DNA of 64,000 nt from Bryum argenteum (lineage: Eukaryota > Streptophyta > Bryopsida > Bryales > Bryaceae). The DNA is taken from the NCBI GenBank assembly GCA_037043015.1, contig CM073324.1, positions 12,855,013 to 12,919,012 on the forward strand, in the 5' to 3' direction. Each line of letters begins with the position of its first letter. The stretch's first letter is position 1. A model generated the notes under the pieces. That model was not told the origin of the DNA. It ran no database searches and was given only the letters and a program-made list of their open reading frames with translations. Shown here in pieces: positions 24,838 through 35,978 of this stretch. A program made the translations under genes and the position numbers.

Positions 24838-25207
24838 TTAACCCTTAAATGCCCAAGCAAGCCCGAGGGGCTTGATTCCAACAGAATCTTTCCTGTAGCT
24901 CTCACTGTACTCAACTTTTCACTTATATTTTGATGTCAAACTGGTCACCTTCTTTTTATGCATTGAAAAAGTGAGATTTGACAATTCAAATCACAATTTG
25001 TATGAGTGATTTTGTGCTTTGAAAGGATTATGGTAGGTAGGTTGGGGTGGTACATAACCTTGTAGGAGGTTGCAAGCTCATCATTGATTGGTTCATTCAC
25101 AATGCCCAAGTTCAAAAAGTGCACTATTCATGATGCCCAAGTCCAAAAGATGCTGTGATCCAATTTTGGGCTGCTCATTTCAGACCCCAAGGGCGTTTAA
25201 GGGTTAA
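24838..25207. mobile_element. TTAA-flanked MITE (CCCTTAAA ends)
   Basis: About 370 bp. The left boundary reads TTAA then CCCTTAAATGCCC; the right boundary is its inverted match GGGCGTTTAAGGG then TTAA. Related ends occur at 34878-35093 and 56450-56689. A TTAA duplication with CC-starting ends is characteristic of piggyBac-type transposition, but no transposase is present and other explanations are possible. Confidence 0.6.
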
Positions 25208-25933
25208 CAACTCTTACAAAAAATGCACACCAAACTCTATTTGACATGTTTATTTGAAGTAGAAACAATAGAGATACTCTAATGAAAATAATTTTGGAGA
25301 AATGCCTCTACACAAGGACATCATCTTTTTTTTAAAACATAGGTACTTCCCATCAAAAGTATTCCTTTGCTTCTACTAACCCTTAAAGATCCCTCGTGCA
25401 AAATTCTCTAATTTACCAAAAAGACCTACTTTAGGCTTATAAAAACTCAATTTACTTATCATATGTAGATTCAACCGTGCAATCTTATAACTAACTTGAC
25501 TTTTTACTCACATGTAACGTCATTAAATTCATACTTATTTGTGAAATTGTGATTGTCAAAGTTCACTTAATTCTTTTCATGCAAGAATCCCAATAAGCCA
25601 CTTCTTTGATCTTTACGAGTTGACTAGCTCTAGGTATATATTCTTCTTGGTTCCATAATATTGTTAGAGTTCATGTAGCATGATATGTCATTAGAAAATT
25701 TAAAAACTTGCTTTTGACCCATACTAAAGAGAATGAAAATGCAAGGAGAAATCTATCAAGTGAAAACATCAGTTTATGTAAACACACATTAATGTTACGT
25801 CACATAAACTCAACTTGCATGATGTGATCATGTAAGTGTACACATTAGAAGACGAAAAAAAAAACTTGTTATGAAGAAGGGTAACCATGCAATATTTTAT
25901 GAACATTGTATATGGTACAAGTCACATGACAAT
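25208..25933. other. Intergenic; probable diverged relative of the TTAA elements
   Basis: A divergent pair of ends (CTAACCCTTAAAGATC at 25378 and an inverted GATCTTTACGAGTTGA near 25608) suggests an old copy of the same element type. No gene otherwise. Confidence 0.35.
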
Positions 25934-28173
25934 CTAGTCTTGTACCACGCCTGTAATAGAAGTAAAGACCTCGGCAGGAGTTTTCACAGGCATTGGTGAA
26001 GTGTTGATTACATTCACAATCCCTAATTGGTATTGCTCATTGTCTCCGAACCCAAAAATAGCACCCTTCTTTGTCACCACTAGTGTATGGTATTGGCCTG
26101 CTGCTACATTTGACACTTTGTGTCCTTGTAGCACCATGTCCAATGATTGTGGAGTTGTCACTTTGTCTGAAGCCGCTTTGCCTTGGACTCCCAAGCTATG
26201 GTAAGCCACCCATCCGAATGAATGCAGACCTCCATTGTCAGTTACTACAAATGTTTTCCTCCTCCTTGCTACTACCTGCAATTACCAATTACCAACCCCC
26301 ATCAATCCAAGATGTTCATAACTTCGAATCGGAATATGATTTCACTCGAGCATTGTATCAGAACTATTCGATGAAGTCATCAATATGCAAGACTACAGCC
26401 TTTTTTTTCATAATAACAACATCCCAACCCAAAATAGAAATGAGGTTGCAGAAGTGAAAGTATTTGAAGACAAGAAAAGGATTCAATCAGAATTTAAGAA
26501 GCATGAATTGATCCATTTATGGGGACGAAGAAGCTAAAACATGATCTAAGCAACAGTGTCAAGGTCCTTTCACAATATCAAACCAAATCCAGACCAATGT
26601 TTCGAATTCCAGCTGCCAACTTTGCTAATGAAGCGGGCCAAATTATTTGCCTGTGGACACCCTTGTTTCCCTACACTTATTGGGAGCCAAAAACACCCTC
26701 TTCATATAAAATAATAAAACAAGAATCAATGGTTCCAATCATAGTATCTGCAAAAAGGGGAGGTTCAATGAGTATGATTCATCCCAGAAATGGGCTTCAG
26801 GGAGAATGTACCTGAACAGCACGAAAGCTCTTCAATCCGGCAACGAGTAGCGGAGTGGGTTGGTCCGTTTCCACGCCGTGACCCAAAGCTCCACAGTAGC
26901 CCTTACCCCATGTGTACACCTGCAGCAACAGAGATGATTCAAATCCCTGGAACAATTCAAATATCGTTTGGATGTGGCAAGTGGGGTGGGGGTACATGAG
27001 AGCGTACATGTCCCGAAGAATCGATGGCAGCGGAATGCTCGTCTCCAGCAGACACAGAAGCGATGAAAAGCTCGTCAAAGCCGCCGTGCTCAACGCGCTT
27101 GGGCCGGAGCTCGCTGAGGAAGTCGTCGTGACCAAGACAGTAATTGGAGCCGTAGCCCCAGGAATACAATTGGCCCGATCTCGTCACCGCCAGAGTGTGA
27201 CAAACGCCGGCCGACACTTGCGTCACGCCATCGAACTCCTCGATCTGCAGGGGCCGCGATTGCTCCTGCGTGGTGCCGTGCCCCAGTTGGCCGTGCGAGT
27301 TGCAGCCCCACGAGAACACCTCCCCCGCTCGCGTGATCGCCACTGTGTACCCTTGCCCTGTTGCCACTTGCTGAACCGGAATGTGCTGGATCGTGCTCAC
27401 CAGCGTTGGGCTTGAGATCGGTTGAGTCCGATCCCCAACTCCGCAGCAACAAAACTGGTTGTCACCGAATGTGTACACCTGCTCACACATACTTCTGTAA
27501 GGGTCTGGTACTACGAACTATCACCATCTATTGCCATCCAACCTGCACGTGCGAATGCGCATCAATGCATCGTTGTTCGGTTGTATTACCTGTCCAGTTG
27601 CGGTGACGAAGGCAGCGTGGTTGAAGGTCGCCGAAATCTGAACGATGGTTGCGGGAAAGTGAGCAATTCGCATTGGAGTTTGCAGCGCCTGGACTGGGGG
27701 TTCTTGTCCGAGTACAGCTCCTCCGGTGCCGCAAGAAAATAACTCTCCGTTCTCATTTCCCACGAGTGTGTGATATTTACCCGCCGCTACGAGAATCTGC
27801 AAAAATATTTCGATTATACAAAGCCTCGAAGGAGAAGAATCAAATTGCAAAGGGGTGCGTGTGTACTCACATCATGGCGCTGCTGCTGCAAGGACTCCAA
27901 GAAGTGCAAGACGAGTTTCCAGTTACCCTCGCACCTCGCCAGAAGATCTGACCGCGCTCGCGGAGGATAATTCTCGAACAGGGGATGAGTTTGGCATGCG
28001 TGATGAGCCGCCAATTCCGTAATGGACTTGAATCTATAAGGCGCGATTCCGCTCGCCGCGCGGAACATGTATGAGGACGCTTCCAAGCTGGCCAAATCCT
28101 CGGGCGCCAATTGCCCGTTGTACAGAATATCTTGCAAAATATACGGAGGTAGTGTTTCGATGCCGCCTCCCAT
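25934..28173 (-). CDS. F-box-like / RCC1-repeat protein
   Basis: RCC1-family beta-propeller protein of the UVR8-like superfamily with an F-box-like N terminus. Exons on the minus strand: 28173-27871, 27796-27590, 27478-27008, 26919-26812, 26275-25934, totalling 476 aa with all joins in frame. The first exon has LPPYILQDILYNGQLAPEDL, an F-box-like start, and CEGNWKLVLHFLESLQQ. Seven-bladed propeller units follow, each with a GxxHT or GDEH signature: AAGKYHTLV, ATGQGYTVAI, SAGVCHTLAV, SAGDEHSAAI, WGKGYCGALGHG and AAGQYHTLVV. Domain order and length match Arabidopsis At3g02300 from memory. The second frame codon upstream (28221) is TTG, so ATG 28173 is taken as start. Likely a protein-interaction scaffold; a specific substrate cannot be named. 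Confidence 0.92.
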
Positions 28174-31100
28174 CACGCCCTCAAGTCCAACGAACTTGCA
28201 CAAAACTCTCACAACCCTCAAGCCCGAAATTCCTCACTCTCCACCGAAAAACCAATAGAAGAAGGGATTTAACAAAGATTCCTCCCAACTCCAGAGCAAT
28301 ACCTAAAGAATCCACCCTCAATCTAAAACTACCCCGTGGTCGCTCAAGATCAAACAACAGACGACTACTATTGCAAAATCGCAGTCTACCGAACTCAGGA
28401 ATTGAAATATGAGAACATATTGCGAGTTGAAAAACGTGAGAATCTGCAAAGCTTTTCTACGTCCGTCACTTCAAATGCAAAGAAAATAGAAGTGATCGAA
28501 TCGAACGTGCCGGACAAGCTCCGCGTCCAAGTGTAATAATAGAAAATTGGCCGCCTCATGACATTCTTGAGTTCGAACGAACCGTGTGGGTCTGTTGAAA
28601 ATCACGGATTAAAGCGTGTTAAGAACGATTTGGGTTGCTGCAAATGACGGAGTCGGAAGACCATGCACTTGGGCAATTCCGAAGCTCGGAGCGGATCCGC
28701 CATTGCGGACTAGAGTGATGCCGCTGGCTGCCGCTCGCGCGCGGTGGGGTCTGCTTACCTTTCATTGACGCCCATTGACCATATGATTACGGCAGCTTCT
28801 TTTGGATTCTTTCGGAGAACCGAAGGTTCCTTGCGATGAGAGATCACTAAGAGCATCATATTCGTCTTTACTTTTGTGCTTTAGTGGCTTTCTTTATAGT
28901 AAAGTACTCAATAATGGCTCCATTTTCAGCACATGAAATCTATGCGGGACCATCGTCTTTCGCCACTACGAGCTCAGCCCACCCAGCCAATCCAATGGGC
29001 TTTTCTCTTCAAAATCCCTGGAATTTTCAATATGGACACCCGAATTGAGTGTTTTGAGTTCCAAAATGGGGCATATGGCTCACATTACTCCTGGGACTTA
29101 TTCCTTGGCATTTAGAATGTACAAACATTAGGGATGTTACTAGTGCAAGGAATTGTTGGCCATAGGGATAATGAGTCGAAAAGGAAGTGCAAGTGGATTC
29201 ATTATTTTTGGACTCTTCTTTAATGAAGTATGAATTTTTTGAATTTGGAGATATAGGTGTTTCTAAAGTGGTGCCCTAAAGCAACACTGTCATGACTCAT
29301 AATGGACCTTCCAAGAATAGCATGTGTTTGCAACAATAGTTTCCTCATTCAAGAGTACCGTGTGCTCACCCTCATGTGTACAGCTCTTGAGGTGGCTTTG
29401 TGGAAGGAAAATCAAGGTTATGGGATAAGTTCAAAATTTTAGCTATTAGAGCCTTGCCAGACTACCGGCAGCTCGCTAACATGTGGTCGCTAGGTTTAGG
29501 GCTACGAAGGCGAGGTCAGCAATTGCCGGAGCGAGGTACCACACTCCCACGAAGCGGCAGTTTGTGGGCTTCAGAGCTTCGAGCTTCGAGCGTCAGTCGT
29601 AAATTGTGGGTCCGGTGCTGACTTGGCCGATGACATGGACCGGAAATGCACGGTTTCCAGGCTCTTCCGCCCGGTAGTTTTCTCGTACGAGTTGGCAGAA
29701 CAGATCACGTTGCCTTTGCCGAAACTGCCTCTGGTGTGGTACTGCCCCTCTCATCTCCGCCAATCGCTGCGGCCGCTGCCTGCTCACTGCATGTAGTTCG
29801 GCGACGCCCTTACATGATTTTCATATGTTCATGATTCAACATTTTAGTGTTCAAAAAACAGTGAGGTTTCTAAAAGGCAACAAGAATTAATTAATTTTGG
29901 TATCTCAGCATGATAAGAGTGCACAATGAATTCTACTTTTCATATACTCACGCAATAGATCAACAACTTAGATCTTAACAACCTCATGATTGTTGTTGTC
30001 CTTGCCCTTACTGTAATGATTGTTTGCTGCACTCTTGCTGTCACTATTCCGCTTGAACGTACATGTAGGCTTCCTTTGAACTTGCTCTTGTTCTTGTTGG
30101 TATTCCACGGCCTATGTTTATGCTTGTTGGCATTCTCCCACGCCCCAAATTTGAAATGTGTGAGTGCGATGCTTGACGTTCCTTTGTAGGGCTTTGTTTG
30201 TGAAAAACTTTATTTTTGGCAAAAAAACTCTAGTGCGTTGCACTTTTGGCAAACTTTGGTGTCTCGATTGTAATTTGTGTAACGACAGTGGTGGCGACCG
30301 TATTTAAGACCTTTGGTTGGATGATTTTAATTTGTGTTAAGAGGTGTTGTTTTGTAGATGCAAGGATGGTGGCGGTGACCGTAATTCAGAACTTTGGTTG
30401 GATGGTCGCATCTATCCCATGAATCCTTCAACCGGAAAGCGACCAAGGTTTTACGATGTGAAAAGTATACTTGAGTTTGTAGGAGATGGGGAGAATGGAT
30501 TCCTTAGCTATACGTGTAGCTTACAGTAAGATTTCAAACACAAGTCCATGAATGGCTTTGCTCCTTTTATATATTGGTCCTTATTGTACGTTACAAATTC
30601 CAGTGGGTAGTATTGTGGGCAATGAGCTTATCAAAATTTCAAGCTTGGAATACAACAACATGATGAGACAATAATCTCAAAGTACAACCCAATATTATCA
30701 TTACTTGTATTTTTTTGCAAACTTATATTGTAGAATAGATCTACATCAAGTATTGATGTGAAATTGTATTAATGTTGATTTTTGTTTTGTGATGTAACAT
30801 ATATTGAAAGGTGAATGAATCACTCCCTTTGTCTCAGAAAAATACCGTGATTCGCTTAATTTGGTTGTTCTAAGGTTAATCCTAATTTTTCTCTTTAGAC
30901 ACTTTGTGAGTGTGTAAGAACGCGCTTTGATGCGCTTTTGATGCTCACGCAACATATAGATCTATAGACACATCTTTGATGAACCGGAGGAAAACACACA
31001 ACTATCATATGCTAAGTGAACAACCACTCAAATTGAAATCATGATATTTTTATGAGGCAAAAATTTCAAGCAAATGATGGTATTTTTCTAAGAGGGAAGG

Positions 31101-31237
31101 AGTATATGTATAGTTTAGATCACTTGGGCACATGCTAGCCTACATACCTTAGAAACCAAAAATCTGGAATGTGCTAAATATCACCGTGTGCACTTTTTTA
31201 ATTTATTACATCAAGATAACGCAGGTTTAAATGATCT
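28174..31237. other. Upstream region of the RCC1 gene and repeat-rich intergenic DNA
   Basis: 28174-28600 is probably the RCC1-gene leader and promoter. Around 28970-29120 is a block resembling the interior of the inverted-repeat element at 33842-34098. A frame at 29620-29800 and another at 30350-30527 (plus, GRIYPMNPSTGKRPRFYDV) look like possible decayed exons but match nothing I recognise. A GGTGGCG...TTTGGTTGGATG phrase is repeated at 30288-30322 and 30368-30405. Confidence 0.35.
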
Positions 31238-31274
31238 CAGCCGTCGATTCAGGATCGGAAGGCAAGATGGAGGA

Positions 31275-31283
31275 TTAGGGTTT
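31275..31283 (+). promoter_or_regulatory. Telo-box upstream of RPL18 copy 1
   Basis: TTAGGGTTT in the leader or core promoter, the telo-box common to plant ribosomal-protein genes. The same motif lies at the equivalent place in copy 2. Confidence 0.6.
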
Positions 31284-31391
31284 GGTGCTCTGTAGAGTAA
31301 CGTTCCGTGTTGAGAGATTGACTTTCTCTCTTCCGAAGCCCCGCGCAATCAATCCAGCCTTGTCCTCGCGGGCTCGGCTCCACCGACAACC

Positions 31392-32573
31392 ATGGTACAC
31401 ATTCTCAAGTCTGCTTAGCTATGACAATTTGAATAGTCAGCAATCCTCATCTGGTCTTTGCTTTTCGATCTCCCAATCCGTTCTAAATGATCTCAACTAT
31501 CCCTGTTTTCTGGCGATCAGGGTATCGATTTGAAGGCCGGTGGTCGCAACAAGAAGACGAAACGTACCGCTCCCAAGAGTGGAAATGTTTACCTTAAGCT
31601 CCTCGTGAAGGTGAATCTGAAGCTCGTATACTTGTTGCTTTGATCATCCGCTCTTCGATCAGTAATTAGGGTTTTGAGCAAGTGCTGGCTGGTGCAACGT
31701 TGGCCAAGTATATCTGCTCTGCGTGGGAATTTCTGTTTAGATTGGTATACTGTGGTCGGAGATGGATGAATTAGAGAATTTTTGATAGGGGTTTTGGGTT
31801 TAACCAATTGAAGTCTTGGGGGAAATGCAGCTGTACAGATTTTTGGTGAGGAGGACGGAAGCTCCCTTCAACAGCGTGATTCTGAAACGTTTGTTCATGA
31901 GCAGGACTAACCGGGCTCCTCTGTCCATGAGCCGCCTTGTTAAGTACATGGCCGGGAAGGTAATGGCCTTTGCTGAAGAGTATATTGACTTCTTGCGTGA
32001 CCAGGGCATCGGCATTGTTGTTGTCATAGACTTTTAGTGATTTTGATTGTGGTCAGTGATGGTGGTACAAGAGGACAAGCTGGCGGTGTTGGTCGGCACC
32101 ATCACTGATGACATCAGACAGTACGAGGTGCCAGCGATGAAGGTGGTTGCTCTGCGGTTCACCGAGACGGCTCGTGCTCGGATCGTGAAGGCCGGAGGCG
32201 AATGCCTGACATTTGATCAGCTGGCATTGCGTGCACCAACTGGAGCCAACACTGTGAGTTGTCTCAGAATGCCAACAGTGTCTATTTAGGAGCTTCGTTC
32301 GAGTACACGAGAGAGTCATCGGGGGGTCCGGATTTGGAACATGGATGGAGTGATGAGTAGTTGATGAGAGGTGTCGAAGAAGTGATGTGACAATAACGGT
32401 GTTGGATGTTGAAGGTGCTACTGCGGGGCCCGAAGAACGCTCGGGAGGCAGTGAAGCACTTCGGGAGAGCGCCTGGAGTACCACAGAGTCACACGAAGCC
32501 ATACGTGCGGTCGAAGGGACGGAAGTTTGAGAAAGCTCGTGGACGTCGTAACAGCAGAGGCTTCAAGGCCTAG
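31392..32573 (+). CDS. RPL18: 60S ribosomal protein L18 (eL18), copy 1
   Basis: Structural protein of the large cytosolic ribosomal subunit. Exons: 31392-31394 (ATG alone), 31521-31610, 31831-31959, about 32071-32253, 32415-32573; a 187-codon product if exon 4 starts as in copy 2. Diagnostic stretches are [60 protein letters not shown] and the basic end [15 protein letters not shown]. The first exon holds only the start codon, followed directly by GTACAC, as in copy 2. The intron 3 acceptor is altered: copy 2 has GTACAG before GAGGAC, while this copy has GTACAAGAG. The first usable in-frame AG is three bases later (32072-32073), which would remove one Glu; using the AG at 32070-32071 would shift frame. 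Either it makes a one-residue-shorter protein or splicing is impaired. Confidence 0.9.
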
Positions 32574-32705
32574 AAAGCTGGGTATGTTGGTGCGGAGTAG
32601 ATGGAGGAACACATGGCTATGGGTCTCGGATTCGATCTGCTGTCGCACTTGCTCCTCGCAGATTGTGCACGATGTTGTGGTTGGTGGCTCGTTCCTCTTG
32701 AATGC

Positions 32706-33841
32706 AACGTGTGCTACTGTGCGAAGAAGTAATTGCTGCACGTTTCGATGTCCTCCGCTGGTGATGACACGAATGATCAGTCTGCAGGGGACTATGGATC
32801 CATGTAGCTTGAATCATGCAGATCATTATTTTATGTTCTGGTCACAGAGATGGGCTGACGCTGGAGTTCAATCATGTCACGTTAGGGACTTGAATCGTGC
32901 ATCGGAATCTAGTGAGACGTCACGAAGTCGGTCTTTGTACTTCGGAACTATTCTTGGGTAAGTATCAACCCTGTTGAAAGTAAGAAAAGATTCTTTCTGA
33001 TATGTTCTCGACGAAGCTATGTTGGCCCTCATATGCACATGCTTATGGTCAATGTCAGACAATCTTGTGTGCATATTTCATTATTGTAGCAATGGAAGTA
33101 TTGCCTTGGATGTAACATTTTGCTGAAGCTTTTGACAACCCTGAACAAGAGTTTTCAACATTCTGATTCTCACATTTGTAACTTCATTCAACATTTGGCA
33201 AGTCTGACACACATAAATCTAGGTCCCTACAGTGGCCCACCTCAGGCATATAATGTGCTTTAATACGAGGATTGGGAGGTGGTGACTACACTTGCTTGCC
33301 TCATACTATGGTCCAAATTGACTTTGGACCCCTTTTTAATGTTTAAAAAGTTTGGGGTTGTCTCTCCCAATTATGAGGTCACCAACTGCTAGCCTCATAC
33401 TATGGTCCGGTCCAAATTGACTTTGGACCCCTATTTGGTGTTGCCTTTCCCAATCATTTCGAGTATATAAATTGGAGTTTTCTTTGAGACTCTATGTCTC
33501 TAGTCTTCTATTTATATGCTTCCTAACCTAAGGATATACGATACTCTTTGAAAACTCCACAAAATGTGCAAAAACTTTGTGAAAGTATGGGTTACTCACA
33601 AATTTCTAAGTGGTCGAAACATAGTCAAAAAAGTGTTGAAAAATAAGCTATCAAATATTTTAAGATCTCTTTTTAGTATGTTCTGCAATATATTCTTAAC
33701 CCCTAAACTTGAAATCGATCATGTTGTGATCAATTTCCAAAATTGCAAAAACTAAAACTTGGGGTGAATATAATTCACGATTTGTTTTGTAAAATTTGAT
33801 AAAACTTGGTAGCTAGACGAATGCATGAACATTTGGGGTGA
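32706..33841. other. Intergenic, no gene seen
   Basis: Downstream of RPL18 copy 1. Holds a ~99-bp direct repeat (33296-33460) and otherwise AT-rich sequence with short frames only. Confidence 0.4.
33296..33460. repeat. Direct repeat, ~99-bp period
   Basis: GCCTCATACTATGGTCC then AAATTGACTTTGGACCCCT occurs at about 33298 and again at about 33396, the second copy with a 5-bp insertion. Confidence 0.8.
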
Positions 33842-34098
33842 GGGTTCGCAGCAGCTACCAAGAGGATGAGAAAGTGCCACCCCATCCTCCCTCCCATCCC
33901 TGGAATTTTAATTTGAACCCCCCCAAGGCCATTTTTGATGATTTTGAATTCAGAAATGGGCCCTGCGGCCCCAAATTACTCTAGGAGCCTACTCCTTGGC
34001 AATTTAAACCAATACACTAAAAAATTAGGGGGCTCCTTTACCCCTCCCCATCCAACGCTCATCCTCATCTTCATCCTCTTGGTAGCTGCTGCGAACCC
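33842..34098. mobile_element. MITE with GGGTTCGCAGCAGCTACC ends
   Basis: A 257-bp element. The left end GGGTTCGCAGCAGCTACCAA continues to GAGGATGAG; the right end is its inverted complement with a short interruption. A truncated relative lacking the left end lies at about 54875-55020 and shares the interior phrase TTTTTGATGATTTTGAATTC. A looser relative is near 28970-29120. No coding capacity. Confidence 0.7.
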
Positions 34099-34877
34099 TT
34101 AGGCGAACATTTGTATGCGCGTGTAAGAGGTGGAAAAGGGTATGTATGAACGTTCACTGTATCAGGGCCATCTTGGTGGTAAAGGGTTAGAAAAAAAGAA
34201 ATTCCCACAAGGGAGATGCATTAGCCCACTTTGATAATTCCAATCTCATAACTTTAGAAGATTTAATGGTTCAATTCTCATATGTTAGTAGTACATCAAC
34301 CATACTCCAAAATTCCATGTTTCTTTTTACGAAACAATTCTTAAATTGAAATTTGTTCAGCCTAAAGTAGGAAAGGAGTCGGTTGACAACTTGGCCTAAA
34401 TCTCAACCTCAATTTTACGGTTAAGCTAACAAAGCTCATCTATATTTATAATTTATTTCATTGATGTATGCAAGTCATAGGACAATTAGGCACCAAATAT
34501 TAGTTTTGAGACCATTCACCTAGGGGGTACATGAATCAAACCTTTGGTACTAGAGAAGGGACTCGTAGTGGCATAATCCACACGGTAAGCAATCTTTGGG
34601 CAAGTGTAGAGAACAAGATCAACAACTCCAACACAATATGTCACTGCTAACAACATTAGCCGCAACATTGGTCAATTTGTGGGAGAATTGTGCATTTTCA
34701 ATCTACCTCTAGTTGTGCTAAAATGTGTTGCTCCTACATTTAACAAGTTCATATGTATGCAACAAATCTATAGTGTACAAATAGTCTTAAATCATCAACA
34801 TATTAACCCTTGTTCGTGGAGAAGGTAACAAAAATCTAAATATTCTCAAAATGACCACACAAAATGTGCAAATAACC

Positions 34878-35093
34878 TTAACCCCTACCTTCCCTTAAAA
34901 CCCGAAACAGGTTATGGAGGTTTCCGCTGGAGAAAAACTCAGCCAACTTTGACCATTATAATCTCACAAATGATGAAGAATGAACGGTTCAAATTTGGTA
35001 TGTGAGAAGAATGCCAAGTGAACTTTGAGATCTTAAAGGAAGGTCAGATTTTGTAACTCAGACCGTTTTGCAACAAGGAAATGTAGGGGTTAA
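34878..35093. mobile_element. TTAA-flanked MITE (CCCCTAC ends)
   Basis: 216 bp. Left boundary TTAA then CCCCTACCTTCC; right boundary GGAAATGTAGGGG then TTAA. Ends are imperfect inverted repeats. Similar in plan to 24838-25207. Confidence 0.5.
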
Positions 35094-35978
35094 ATTATCA
35101 GTGTAAAGTGGTTTGGCCTCTTCTCCCCCAGGATACTACAAATATGATAAAGTGGGGAATCAACATATAAAAAATGAACCTCTCAATCATGCGATGAGCG
35201 TGGCAGCAGTCCAACTACCCTCATTGACAGCTGTGGTTCAAACACACAAGCACGCAAATGAAGTGGATTATGATCGAAGCTTGGATGCATCCGCACATGC
35301 AAGTTGCAAATGCACATTCAGTGACTAACTTGCCTCACTGGACCACTCCACTCCACTCCACTCCACTTCCATCCGATCATGGAAAGCAACCAGGCTCATA
35401 ATCATCGACAACGCTTGCAGGCCCCCTGCCATTGAATATAATATCATGCACATATTACGTCTCCCACTGACGAATCAAACTTGCTTGGAGAATCACAATC
35501 TCAAACAGCTAGCAACACTTTCTCACTTTTACGGTGAACTGGCTTTTCTGATGGCAATTTCAATTTTCACTAAAAATGCCAAACGGGTAGGTTCAGTGGT
35601 AGAAACTGAGCAATCAGTCAAAGGGACTTGATGCATGAGTTTGCAGGTGCCGTAATCACCTCCGATTGCTTGATATCAAACAATCACTTGATATCTTCGA
35701 AACCACACATTTATCACTACCGATTGATATTTCTCACTCCAGATATTGCAAAATCGTGCACGCATCATCACAAATTTAAGAAGTTAAGCTGTATAAATCG
35801 AATGAGGATCATGTCGACATCCAATTACGATTCATCAAGCTGATAAAAGGACTCGCAAAGGTGTAGAAGATGAGGTTTAAACGCTAATTTCTCAACCTCT
35901 TTCTGATAATTCATGAAAGAGCGGCAAGCTTGTCAAGTTGATCGATCGAGTTGTCCCTGATTGTTTTCGGTATCCGCA
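35094..35978. other. Beta-xylosidase upstream region
   Basis: No supported gene. A CCACT pentamer run lies at about 35338-35366. Probably includes the promoter of the downstream gene. Confidence 0.4.

Larger units (their letters stand above)
31238..32705 (+). repeat. Inverted segmental duplication, left arm (RPL18 copy 1)
   Basis: From the leader (GCCGTCGAT near 31238) through the 3' UTR (GATTGTGCACGATGTT, then GGCTCGTTCCTC near 32695), this arm matches 42618-41080 in opposite orientation. Exons are nearly identical; introns are diverged in length and sequence. The two arms lie about 8.4 kb apart, with the beta-xylosidase gene between them. Confidence 0.9.

Noticed and set aside
28174..28221. 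N-terminal extension of the RCC1 protein
   Set aside because: The extended frame begins with TTG at 28221; the first ATG is at 28173.
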